NCBI GenBank assembly: GCA_049969495.1
Contig: JBMFOT010000028.1
Location: forward strand, 1 to 42,887
Direction of reading: 5' to 3'
Length of the DNA stretch: 42,887 nt
Source of the DNA: HRBIN16 sp049969495
GTDB taxonomy: Bacteria; Armatimonadota; HRBIN16
Each line of letters begins with the position of its first letter. The stretch's first letter is position 1. This document shows positions 1 through 6,357 of this stretch, piece by piece. Both the position numbers and the translations under genes were made by a program. The notes below the pieces were generated by a model. That model searched no databases. It was not told the origin of the DNA and was given only the letters and a program-made list of their open reading frames with translations.

Positions 1-171
1 CCAGTAGGGATCACCATCTTCGTTGGCATCCCCAACCAAGGTTGGGCTTCCGGACGTACCGCCGTTCCACGTTTGCGTTGTAGCCACACTGGGCTGCAGC
101 GTCAGCGCCTGTGCTGTGCCCACTGCCAGTGCCAGACCGGCAATTAGCGCGAACAGAGTCAGTTTGTTCAC
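1..171 (-). CDS. Secreted protein, N-terminal part only (runs off window)
   Basis: Only the first 57 codons are inside the window. Reading down from a GTG at 171 gives MNKLTLFALIAGLALAVGTA, then QALTLQPSV: a short basic start, a hydrophobic core and an A-x-A-like cleavage region (TAQA), i.e. a classical Sec signal peptide. The mature part begins TLQPSVATTQTWNGG and reaches VGDANEDGDPYW, an Asp-rich stretch reminiscent of calcium-binding surface proteins but too short to assign. The GTG start is supported by a GGAAGGAGGG ribosome site at 181-190. A sigma-54-type promoter lies at 236-251, predicting a leader of about 54 nt. The frame stays open to position 1. Function unknown; an exported or surface role is inferred from the signal peptide and from sharing its promoter type with other exported proteins in the window. 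Confidence 0.7.
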   Translation of the reverse strand, partial: MNKLTLFALIAGLALAVGTAQALTLQPSVATTQTWNGGTSGSPTLVGDANEDGDPYW

Positions 172-235
172 TTTTCCTCTCCCTCCTTCCAGAGATTGCC
201 TCACTACGTAAGTGGGGCTTCCACCCTATATATAA

Positions 236-251
236 TGCAAGAATCGTACCA
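236..251 (-). promoter_or_regulatory. Sigma-54 (-24/-12) promoter
   Basis: On the minus strand this reads TGGTACGATTCTTGCA, with GG and GC separated by exactly 10 nt, matching the RpoN consensus TGGCAC-N5-TTGCW with one mismatch. Predicted start near 225, ahead of the signal-peptide gene beginning at 171. The same 16-mer occurs identically at 4096-4111 on the other strand. Confidence 0.75.
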
Positions 252-279
252 CAAATGGGGTTTCCGGCATCTTTTTCGC

Positions 280-299
280 AAAAATTTTCGAAAATTTTT
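280..299. promoter_or_regulatory. Perfect AT-rich palindrome upstream of sigma-54 promoter
   Basis: AAAAATTTTCGAAAATTTTT is a perfect 20-bp palindrome. Its centre (289.5) lies 40 bp from the GG of the -24 element at 236-251. Related AT-rich palindromes sit at 36-40 bp from the other four sigma-54 sites, so this is a candidate activator or DNA-bending-protein site. The binding protein is unknown. Confidence 0.5.
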
Positions 300-322
300 C
301 GGCTGCGGTTCCGCAACGGCGA

Positions 323-352
323 TTCCGATAATAGAAGCAGGTGTGCTATAAT
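323..352 (+). promoter_or_regulatory. Possible sigma-70-type promoter for the glycosyltransferase
   Basis: A perfect TATAAT at 347-352 is preceded, at 18 nt spacing, by a weak -35 (TTCCGA, 323-328). It lies about 65 bp upstream of the ATG at 417. Confidence 0.45.
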
Positions 353-416
353 CATTTTGCGCTGAGATGCCTTCCCGTGACACCGAAAACGCGCCTGTAG
401 GAGCCGGGAAAACAGG

Positions 417-1184
417 ATGTCACAACTCAATAACCAGCACGACGCGATAGTGGTCATCCCCACTTACAACGAGCGGGAAAATCTGCCTGTCGTCTGCCAG
501 CAAGTATTGCAAGCAACGGACGGGCAGGTGCATATCCTCATTGTGGACGACAACTCGCCTGACGGTACCGGCGACCTCGCCGACCAGCTGGCAGCGCAAC
601 ACCCGCAAATCCACGTGCTGCATCGCGAGCGCAAGGAGGGGCTCGGTCGTGCCTACGTTGCAGGGTTCACACAGGCGCTGGAAATGGGTTACCGGCTGAT
701 TGCCCAGATGGATGCTGACCTCTCACACGACCCGCGTGATTTGTCCGTGCTCATCCAGCATACAGCACATGCAGACGTTATCATTGGCTCACGCTATGTA
801 CCCGGTGGGGATGTAGCAGACTGGGCACGCTGGCGATATCTTTTGAGCCGCTATGCCAATGTCTACGTGGAACTGGTCACAGGTATCCCTGTGATCGATG
901 CTACCAGCGGCTACCGCTGTTGGAAACGCGAAGTGCTGGAGACTATCGACCTAGACACCATCCGCTCGAATGGTTATGCTTTCCAGATAGAGATGGCGTA
1001 TCGAGCCTATCGGCATGGTTTTCATATTCAGGAAATCCCTATCGTCTTTACCGAGCGGCGCGCGGGCAAGTCCAAGCTATCCAAAAGGGTGATCTGGGAG
1101 GCGATATGGCTTCCGTGGAAGCTGCGCCTTTCCAGGATACACAATCCCTCCGCCATCAGGCAGGACACCATTTCCCCCGTTTGA
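417..1184 (+). CDS. Polyprenol monophosphomannose synthase-like GT2 glycosyltransferase
   Basis: 255 aa. Predicted to transfer a sugar (typically mannose or glucose) from a nucleotide sugar to a polyprenyl phosphate on the cytoplasmic membrane face, supplying glycan or lipoglycan assembly. Visible family motifs: IVVIPTYNERENLP (11-24), DDNSPDGT (44-51, nucleotide site), DADLSHDP (99-106, metal-binding DxD-type motif), GSRYVPGG (124-131) and DATSGYRCW (161-169), all characteristic of the DPM1 branch of GT2. There is no C-terminal GtrA-like or membrane domain, so it is the short soluble type. A weak ribosome site (AGGAG) precedes the ATG by about 13 nt. The stop overlaps the -35 box of the next gene's promoter. 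Family confident; exact donor sugar cannot be read from sequence. Confidence 0.88.
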   Translation: MSQLNNQHDAIVVIPTYNERENLPVVCQQVLQATDGQVHILIVDDNSPDGTGDLADQLAAQHPQIHVLHRERKEGLGRAYVAGFTQALEMGYRLIAQMDADLSHDPRDLSVLIQHTAHADVIIGSRYVPGGDVADWARWRYLLSRYANVYVELVTGIPVIDATSGYRCWKREVLETIDLDTIRSNGYAFQIEMAYRAYRHGFHIQEIPIVFTERRAGKSKLSKRVIWEAIWLPWKLRLSRIHNPSAIRQDTISPV

Positions 1185-1209
1185 CACATCCTGTTCCCTG
1201 CGTTATAAT
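1181..1209 (+). promoter_or_regulatory. Consensus sigma-70 promoter
   Basis: TTGACA (1181-1186), 17-nt spacer, TATAAT (1204-1209): both boxes perfect. The -35 box contains the stop codon of the upstream glycosyltransferase. It drives the GntR/LacI regulator starting at 1271. Confidence 0.85.
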
Positions 1210-1270
1210 GTGTAGCGAAGGATTGCTCAGCATTATATAACACTTTGCTCCGGATAAGGAGGGCTATATC

Positions 1271-2356
1271 GTGAGCACATCGGATGCGGACGAACCAAGG
1301 TACATTCGCATTCAGCGCATTCTGGAAACGCAGATAGTGGAGGGTAAGCTGCCTGCTGGTAGCCAGCTGCCCGGCGAGCGTGCACTCGCCCGGCAATTCG
1401 GCGTGAGCCAGATGACCGTTAACCGCGCTATTCAGGAGCTGGTGCGCAAAGGGCGCCTGTATCGCCGATCGGGCGCCGGTACCTTCGTCACCGATGCGGT
1501 GCAGCCGGTGCGCGTGCATGGCGTGGTGCTTGTGGTACCGTATGCCGAGCACCCACAGGCTGACACCTACCTGCGCGAACCGTTCCGCGCGGTGCGAAAC
1601 GTCGCTCAGGCACGCGGGTTGGCGCTGCAGGTGGTTCAGGCAGATGTGTCAGAATACACGGAGGTCGCTCAGCGCCATTCCTATGGGGCGCTGCTGTTCG
1701 TCGCTCCTCCACTCGATGCGCACGATGTGCTCATGAACCTCTGGCAGGACGGCACGCACTTCGTGGTGATGGGCGCCTCCTGGCAATCGAACCTTTTCCC
1801 CTGCGTGGACAGCGACAATTTCGGCGGAGCACGACGCGCTGTAGAGTACCTGCTCTCGCTGGGGCACCGGCGCATCGCCTACCTGAACGGCTGGGAAGGC
1901 AGCACCAACTGTGCCGACCGTCTGCGCGGTTACCAGCACGCCATGCAGAAGTGGGAAGCGCCGATGCGCCCGGAGTGGATTGTGCAAGCTGGCTCCGACT
2001 CGCATCTGTCGGTGGAAGCGCGTCAGCAACTGACCGACTTGCTGATCCGATCCGAACACGTTACCGCTATCTTCATCGCCGGATATTACCTTGCACTGGA
2101 AACACTTGCCCTGCTGCGCTCGTTGGGGTTGCGCGTACCGGAAGACGTCAGCATCATCGCCTTCGACGACCCCTCCAGCGCGGCACACCTGAACCCTCCC
2201 CTTTCTACCGTGCGCCAGCCTCTTTACGAAATGGGGCAGCGCGCGATGGAGCTGCTCTTTGAGGTGCTGACCAGCACCGAGCCGGGTGCCCTCTGTCAAA
2301 CCATCTACCTGCCTACTGAGTTGGTGATTCGTGAGTCGTGTATGCGATTGGGATAG
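1271..2356 (+). CDS. Transcriptional regulator: GntR-type HTH with LacI-type sugar-sensor domain
   Basis: 361 aa. Residues about 10-75 form a GntR winged helix-turn-helix (YIRIQRILETQIVEGKLPAG, QLPGERALARQFGVSQMTVN, then RRSGAGTFV). Residues about 85-355 resemble the periplasmic-binding-protein sensor of LacI/GalR regulators (GARRAVEYLLSLGHRRIAYL; VPEDVSIIAFDDP; LSTVRQPLYEMGQRAMELL). This is the AraR-like architecture, normally a sugar-responsive repressor. GTG start at 1271 is fixed by AAGGAGGG (1256-1263) at 7 nt. It has its own consensus promoter, and an inverted repeat lies just after the stop. The neighbouring sugar ABC ATPase at 2750-3856 could be a target, but that is only inference. 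A second regulator of this architecture is at 41554-42684. Confidence 0.9.
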   Translation: MSTSDADEPRYIRIQRILETQIVEGKLPAGSQLPGERALARQFGVSQMTVNRAIQELVRKGRLYRRSGAGTFVTDAVQPVRVHGVVLVVPYAEHPQADTYLREPFRAVRNVAQARGLALQVVQADVSEYTEVAQRHSYGALLFVAPPLDAHDVLMNLWQDGTHFVVMGASWQSNLFPCVDSDNFGGARRAVEYLLSLGHRRIAYLNGWEGSTNCADRLRGYQHAMQKWEAPMRPEWIVQAGSDSHLSVEARQQLTDLLIRSEHVTAIFIAGYYLALETLALLRSLGLRVPEDVSIIAFDDPSSAAHLNPPLSTVRQPLYEMGQRAMELLFEVLTSTEPGALCQTIYLPTELVIRESCMRLG

Positions 2357-2364
2357 CCCGTTCA

Positions 2365-2404
2365 CTTACCGGTTTTCGCCTTGCGTAACGCTATCACCGG
2401 TAAG
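2365..2404. repeat. Inverted repeat after the GntR regulator
   Basis: CTTACCGG (2365-2372) and CCGGTAAG (2397-2404) are perfect inverted arms 24 nt apart. No T-run follows, so it is a weak terminator candidate. It could equally be an operator for the small gene at 2472. Confidence 0.35.
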
Positions 2405-2471
2405 GTTACGGTGCAGGAAACGCTGTTTTACACCGACCACAGGAATAGTGAAACTGTGGTGAGGTGTGGAT

Positions 2472-2753
2472 ATGATGAAGGCACTGATATATTGTCACCG
2501 AAACTGGGACGACCATGCACAGGCATGGGAGAAGCGACGGGAATTGTGTCGGAAGACGAGCAGAGAGCTCGGTTTAGTGCATGCGGTAGAGGCAGAAGAC
2601 TTTGCAACCCTTCAACGGCTCTGCCTGCGCGAAGGCTATCAACATGTTATCGTACCCGGCACGATGTACACTCCCCCGGAGATCATCCTCTGGCTGAAAC
2701 AGCATCGTATCCGCATTCACGATGCCATGCGCTTGCAGGTACAGTCGGGCTAG
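2472..2753 (+). CDS. Small hypothetical protein
   Basis: 93 aa from the ATG at 2472. Alternatives are a GTG at 2466 and a second ATG at 2475. GGTGAGGTG just upstream acts as ribosome site for 2472. The sequence starts MMKALIYCHRNWDD and ends with an alpha/beta-looking segment, YQHVIVPGTMYTPPEIILWL then KQHRIRIHDAM. A strand followed by a helix and a 'HRIRIHDAM' end is loosely like the N-terminal domain of serine recombinases, but no catalytic pattern is convincing, so I make no functional call. It is tail to tail with the ABC ATPase gene: the two stop codons share the palindrome CTAG (2750-2753). Confidence 0.6.
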   Translation: MMKALIYCHRNWDDHAQAWEKRRELCRKTSRELGLVHAVEAEDFATLQRLCLREGYQHVIVPGTMYTPPEIILWLKQHRIRIHDAMRLQVQSG

Positions 2754-3856
2754 TAAATCGCCTTCTGCGTCTCCTTGTCAAACAGGTGTGTCTTGTCCAT
2801 ATCCAGCACGATTTCCAGCTCCTCGCCCTCCTTCGCCTTTGTATCGGCATCGATGGTAGCTACTATCTGGTGCGTGCCCAAGGTCAGGTACATCGTGACC
2901 ACCGCCCCCATCGGCTCTATCACGTCCACCATCGCCTTCAGCGTGTTTCCGTCGTGCGCGGCGGTGGTCGGTGCCAGCGACTTGTCGAAGATGTCCTCTG
3001 GGCGCACACCGAACACTACCTGCTTGTCCACCCACGGCTGCACCTTATCCGCTGCGAACTTAGGCAGGAGCAGTTTGAAATCGCCGCCATCCACGTAGTA
3101 GTCCTCGCCGCTGCGCTTGAGGGTCACGTCGAGGAAATTCATCGGCGGCGTGCCGATGAAACCGGCCACGAACATGTTTGCTGGATAGTGATAGATATTC
3201 AGCGGCGTATCCACCTGCTGCAAGACACCATCCTTGATCACCGCGATGCGGTCACCCATCGTCATCGCTTCTACCTGGTCATGCGTGACGTAGATGGTGG
3301 TGACCGCCAGTCGCCGCTGCAGTTTGATGAGCTCGGCACGGGTCTGCACGCGCAGTTTGGCGTCGAGGTTGGAGAGCGGCTCGTCCATCAGGAACACCTG
3401 CGGTTCGCGCACGATGGCACGCCCCAGCGCCACACGCTGCCGTTGACCACCGGAAAGCTGTTTGGGCTTGCGGTCCAGCAGCCCTTCCAACCCAAGCAGT
3501 TTCGCTGCCTCATGCACCCGCCGTTGTATCTCCGCTTTGGGGAATTTGCGCATCCGCAGGGCAAACGCCATGTTATCATACACCGTCATGTGCGGATAGA
3601 GCGCGTAGTTCTGGAACACCATCGCGATGTCACGGTCCTTGGGCTGCACATCGTTCACCAGTCGGTCGCCGATGTAAATCTCCCCGGAAGTGACCTCCTC
3701 CAGTCCGGCGATCATGCGCAGCGCGGTGGTCTTGCCACAGCCCGAAGGTCCTACCAGCACGAGAAACTCTTTATCCTTGATTTCCAGATTCAAGTCGTTG
3801 ACAGCAACGACGTTCTTGAAGACTTTGGTCAGGTGTTTTAACGTGACCGATGCCAC
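2750..3856 (-). CDS. Sugar ABC transporter ATP-binding protein (MsmK/UgpC/MalK type)
   Basis: 368 aa; the energising subunit for a carbohydrate importer, bound on the cytoplasmic side of the permease pair. Motifs: Walker A GPSGCGKT (36-43), Q-loop Q82, signature LSGGQ (134-138), Walker B VFLMDEP (154-160), H-switch H192. A C-terminal MalK-like regulatory TOBE region extends to residue 368 (GVRPEDI present), giving the usual length for this family. No permease or binding-protein genes are next to it. That fits the known habit of MsmK-type ATPases of serving several sugar importers from a distant locus. The ATG at 3856 is the first residue of the conserved start (MASVTLKHLTKVF). A sigma-70-type promoter is at 3897-3926. 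Confidence 0.93.
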   Translation of the reverse strand: MASVTLKHLTKVFKNVVAVNDLNLEIKDKEFLVLVGPSGCGKTTALRMIAGLEEVTSGEIYIGDRLVNDVQPKDRDIAMVFQNYALYPHMTVYDNMAFALRMRKFPKAEIQRRVHEAAKLLGLEGLLDRKPKQLSGGQRQRVALGRAIVREPQVFLMDEPLSNLDAKLRVQTRAELIKLQRRLAVTTIYVTHDQVEAMTMGDRIAVIKDGVLQQVDTPLNIYHYPANMFVAGFIGTPPMNFLDVTLKRSGEDYYVDGGDFKLLLPKFAADKVQPWVDKQVVFGVRPEDIFDKSLAPTTAAHDGNTLKAMVDVIEPMGAVVTMYLTLGTHQIVATIDADTKAKEGEELEIVLDMDKTHLFDKETQKAIY

Positions 3857-3896
3857 GGCTCACCGCCCTCCAGTTTCGTGTTTAGTCTACTATTTT

Positions 3897-3926
3897 ATCA
3901 TACGGGAAACCGATTCCTGCTGTCAA
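3897..3926 (-). promoter_or_regulatory. Sigma-70-type promoter for the ABC ATPase
   Basis: On the minus strand TTGACA (3921-3926), 18-nt spacer, TATGAT (3897-3902), about 40 bp upstream of the start at 3856. Confidence 0.65.
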
Positions 3927-4047
3927 GCGTTGGCACCGTCTGGCAACCCAAAGAAGAATTGGGGAGGGCAGCAGCAAACCTGGTGATGCGTCTCTGGTTG
4001 TTGAGGTGGCTCTGCGTGCGCCTTGGCGGGTTGCATGGCTACCTTCT

Positions 4048-4067
4048 AAAAAATTTCCATAATTTTT
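4048..4067. promoter_or_regulatory. AT-rich imperfect palindrome upstream of sigma-54 promoter
   Basis: AAAAAATTTCCATAATTTTT; centre near 4058, about 40 bp before the GG of the promoter at 4096. Same geometry as the perfect palindrome at 280-299. Confidence 0.4.
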
Positions 4068-4095
4068 CTCAGAAACTGGGCAAAACCCCCGTTTG

Positions 4096-4111
4096 TGGTA
4101 CGATTCTTGCA
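4096..4111 (+). promoter_or_regulatory. Sigma-54 (-24/-12) promoter of the lectin gene
   Basis: TGGTACGATTCTTGCA with GG-N10-GC spacing. The identity with the site at 236-251 extends to the preceding TTTG. The predicted start at about 4122 would exclude the upstream in-frame ATG at 4123 and supports the GTG at 4171. Confidence 0.78.
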
Positions 4112-4170
4112 GTATATAAAGAGTGGAAAGATACAGTGCGCCCCCTATGTGGGTGAAAGGAGGTATTGCT

Positions 4171-4731
4171 GTGTTATTCAGCATCTACCGCCGAATAGGT
4201 CTGGTACTTGGCTTAAGCTTGTTGCTGGTCAATGCGGCGTACAGCTACACTCTGCTTAATTCCACTCTCTGGTCAGGGAATGGGCACCTGTACCAGGTGT
4301 ACGGTGGTTCTTCTTCCTGGGAAGATGCCGCAGCCTTCGCTAACACGGTGACTGTGCCAGGCTTCTACAACGGCTACCTGGCCACCGTGCACAGCGCGGA
4401 AGAGAACGCAGTCATCACCAGCCTGCTCACCCTTCCCGCGTGGCTGGGAGGGTACCAACCGCCCGGCGAGCTCGATCCAAACGCCAACTGGCAATGGGTA
4501 TCAGGCGAGCCGTGGACCTACACCAACTGGTATCCCGGACAACCCAACGACTACTTGGGACCGGGTAGTGAGCAGTACCTGGTCATCTACACGAACGGCA
4601 TGTGGCATGACTACCCGCAGGGCACTCGCCCCAGCTTCGTCGTGGAGCTGAACCCGGTACCCGACCCTGCGAGCATCGTGGGGCTGGGAGCCGGTTTGGC
4701 GGGGTTGCTCCTGCGTCGCCGAAAGCGCTGA
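4171..4731 (+). CDS. C-type lectin-like protein with PEP-CTERM-type sorting tail
   Basis: 186 aa from the GTG at 4171, chosen for AAAGGAGG 7-8 nt upstream and because the sigma-54 start falls after the longer in-frame ATG at 4123. Order: signal peptide (LGLSLLLVNAAYS, cut near AYS-YTL), then a C-type lectin-like fold (about 30-160) with typical WEDAAAFA, LATVHSAEENAVI, WLGGYQP, WQWVSGEPWTYTNWYPGQPN and W-H-D. The C-terminus is VPDPASIVGLGAGLAGLLLR followed by RRKR: a P-D/E-P motif, a hydrophobic helix and a basic tail, as in exosortase/archaeosortase substrates. Predicted to be exported and processed at the cell surface, where it may bind carbohydrate. Calcium and sugar specificity cannot be inferred. 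No exosortase gene is in the window. Confidence 0.85.
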   Translation: MLFSIYRRIGLVLGLSLLLVNAAYSYTLLNSTLWSGNGHLYQVYGGSSSWEDAAAFANTVTVPGFYNGYLATVHSAEENAVITSLLTLPAWLGGYQPPGELDPNANWQWVSGEPWTYTNWYPGQPNDYLGPGSEQYLVIYTNGMWHDYPQGTRPSFVVELNPVPDPASIVGLGAGLAGLLLRRRKR

Positions 4732-4764
4732 TTAAGGCTCGCCCGACAAGAAGCCGTTTCTTGA

Positions 4765-4804
4765 CCGCTTTCGTTGCGGGCGCAACAAAAGCGGAGAGGG
4801 TTTT
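4765..4804 (+). terminator. Terminator after the lectin gene
   Basis: Stem CCGCTTT-C-GTTGC / GCAAC-A-AAAGCGG (4765-4777 with 4782-4794), GGGC loop, then AGAGGG and TTTT. It follows the stop at 4731 by about 30 nt. Confidence 0.55.
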
Positions 4805-4813
4805 GTTGCCTTT

Positions 4814-4845
4814 AAAGCCGGCAGGTTTGAGCACCTGTCGGCTTT
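4814..4845 (+). terminator. Second hairpin, possible terminator
   Basis: AAAGCCGGCAGGT (4814-4826) pairs with ACCTGTCGGCTTT (4833-4845), one internal mismatch, loop TTGAGC. It ends in TTT only, so it is a weaker terminator or a processing hairpin before the gene at 4900. Confidence 0.4.
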
Positions 4846-4899
4846 GGTATGTACAGGCATCGAACCTCTTCTACTGAAGGTTTCTGGGGGGAGTCCGCT

Positions 4900-5328
4900 A
4901 TGCCTGAAGTCTGGTTACCTTCTGCCAAACGACACTTATGGGGCTTTACCCAGGGTATTCAGATTGCTATCGCCCCGGATGAAGAGGTGGAGTATCTGCG
5001 GGTACGCTTCCTGATAGAGCGATTCGAAAACGGCGCGGAAGTAACCGTTGAAGCAACCTTCCGCAGTGACCGCCCCGATGAGGTATGTCTGGTTGCAGAG
5101 CCTACCCCGAACAGCGCACCTCCAGATCAGTGCGTGCTTACCGCCACGATGGGTAACTATATCCGCGCCCGCCAGCTATGGCTCAGGGATGCCGTGGTAC
5201 ACAGTCGTGAATTGTTCGGCAGCAACTTCGACCTCGTCGAGCGGTTCCATGATAACAGCCCCTTCTGCTTTGGCGTTACCCGTAAACCGCCAAGCTCCCT
5301 CGCGATACTAAATTACCGAGCGCGATGA
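4900..5328 (+). CDS. Hypothetical protein
   Basis: 142 aa from the ATG at 4900, preceded by GGGGGGAG at 7 nt. An in-frame ATG at 4849 would add 17 residues but has no ribosome site. Begins MPEVWLPSAKRHLWGFTQGI, then a strand-rich stretch (EYLRVRFLIERFENGAEVTV) and a probable helical C-terminus. No signal peptide, membrane segment or recognised motif. It is likely cytoplasmic and single-domain. No function assigned; it stands alone between the lectin terminators and a repeat-rich intergenic region. Confidence 0.55.
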   Translation: MPEVWLPSAKRHLWGFTQGIQIAIAPDEEVEYLRVRFLIERFENGAEVTVEATFRSDRPDEVCLVAEPTPNSAPPDQCVLTATMGNYIRARQLWLRDAVVHSRELFGSNFDLVERFHDNSPFCFGVTRKPPSSLAILNYRAR

Positions 5329-5475
5329 ATGCTTCGCGCAGACACGTGCCGCCGCCAGAGATGGAGCCGAGCTGTTCTACCCTGTTCTCCGGTGAATTCC
5401 CCCTTTTCGTTTGACAAAGAAGCAGGATTACAGATACCCGATGGTTAAATTGAACCAACGGGTTTCGCCAAAGGG

Positions 5476-5586
5476 ATGAAGGCACTCATGGTAGTAAATC
5501 AAACCCATTGGATAGGGAAAATTGAAATCATGGGCTATGAGGGGAGTAAAATCCGCCTGCGCGGATTAGAAAACCTGATTGTTTAG
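5476..5586 (+). CDS. Possible small ORF (36 codons)
   Basis: Reads MKALMVVNQTHWIGKIEIMG, then YEGSKIRLRGLENLIV. An alternative start at 5488 gives 32 residues with AAGG 7 nt upstream. Composition looks protein-like (IGKIEI, SKIRLRG) but there is no family match by eye. It may be a relic or a chance frame. Confidence 0.2.
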   Translation: MKALMVVNQTHWIGKIEIMGYEGSKIRLRGLENLIV

Positions 5587-5611
5587 AGGCAGGCGAAGTA
5601 GTTTCGCACCC

Positions 5612-5680
5612 TTGTCATGCTGAGCGCAAGCGAAGCATCTCACCCTTTTTGTCATGCTGAACGCAGTGAAGCATCTCTGA
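5612..5680. repeat. Two copies of a TGTCATGCTGA dispersed repeat
   Basis: TTGTCATGCTGAGCGCAAGC followed by GAAGCATCTC (5612-5641) is repeated as TTGTCATGCTGAACGCAGTG, then AAGCATCTC (5650-5678). They are in the same orientation and separated by a short T-run. This kind of unit is common as an interspersed repeat in several thermophile genomes. No coding role seen. Confidence 0.5.
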
Positions 5681-5737
5681 GATTCTTCGCTCCGTTTGGC
5701 GAATGCTGTAAAACAGACATCTTCGGAGGAGAAAAAC

Positions 5738-6343
5738 ATGCAAGAACCGCAAGTACCCAGCAAACGACCAACCGCGCGTGACCGCATCATGCGAGCAGCA
5801 GAAGCGCTGTTCGCCGAACGGGGGTTCGAAGCCACCTCTATCGGCGAGATCGCCCTGCGTGCGCATGTGAACCGCGCATTGCTTTACTATTACTTCGAGC
5901 ACAAGGAGGACCTGTACCGCCAGCTGCTGCAGGAAGGGGTAGAGAAACTGCGTGCGACGGTGCTCACCGCTATAAACACCACTACCTCTGCACGCGACGC
6001 GATCCGCGCCTTCCTGCAAGGTTATCTGCGGATTGCTCATCATAATCCGGGGCTGGTACGCATCGTTTACCGCGAAATCGTCGGAGCACAGCGGGGCGAC
6101 CAGGAAAGCCAGTCGCTGGTACGGCAGTTTATGCAAACTATTGCGCAGATGGAACAGGTACTACGGCGGGGGATAGAGAACGGCGAGCTGGTGCCGCACG
6201 ATACCGGTAAAAGCGTGTACCTGCTACTGGGGATGGTGAACGTCTTTGTCACGCTCACTTACCTCGAGCAGGTATTCTACCCAACAGACGAGATAGTGGA
6301 CCATATCGTGCACGTGTTTTTGCATGGGTTGGGGAAAGATTAG
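5738..6343 (+). CDS. TetR/AcrR family transcriptional regulator
   Basis: 201 aa from the ATG at 5738, with GGAGGAG at 7 nt; upstream in-frame codons to 5696 lack a ribosome site. The N-terminal HTH (residues about 10-60) has the TetR signature: RDRIMRAAEALFAERGFEAT, SIGEIALRAHVNRALLYYYF, EHKEDLY. The helical C-terminal ligand domain (about 75-201) includes RAFLQGYLRIAHHNPGLVRI-VYRE, as in the TetR_C domains of AcrR-like repressors. The ligand is unknown. It is convergent with the GAF protein and has no adjacent efflux or metabolic gene, so its target may be itself or a distant locus. Confidence 0.9.
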   Translation: MQEPQVPSKRPTARDRIMRAAEALFAERGFEATSIGEIALRAHVNRALLYYYFEHKEDLYRQLLQEGVEKLRATVLTAINTTTSARDAIRAFLQGYLRIAHHNPGLVRIVYREIVGAQRGDQESQSLVRQFMQTIAQMEQVLRRGIENGELVPHDTGKSVYLLLGMVNVFVTLTYLEQVFYPTDEIVDHIVHVFLHGLGKD

Positions 6344-6357
6344 AGGATTTTGTGCCC

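Larger units (their letters stand above)
5329..5737. other. Intergenic region with dispersed repeats
   Basis: About 410 nt without a confident gene. It holds a TTGACA at 5413 without a good -10 box, a 32-36-codon open frame (5476 or 5488 to 5586) and two copies of a TGTCATGCTGA repeat just before the TetR gene. Confidence 0.5.

Noticed and set aside
2381..3841. 486-codon open frame on the plus strand
   Set aside because: It is antisense to the ABC ATPase, whose Walker A, signature and Walker B motifs are intact; the plus-strand product is His/Arg-rich with no domain.
4096..4119. TATATAAA after the sigma-54 site read as a sigma-70 -10 box
   Set aside because: No -35 box at 16-18 nt, while the GG-N10-GC core is kept in all five sites and the TATATA part is not.
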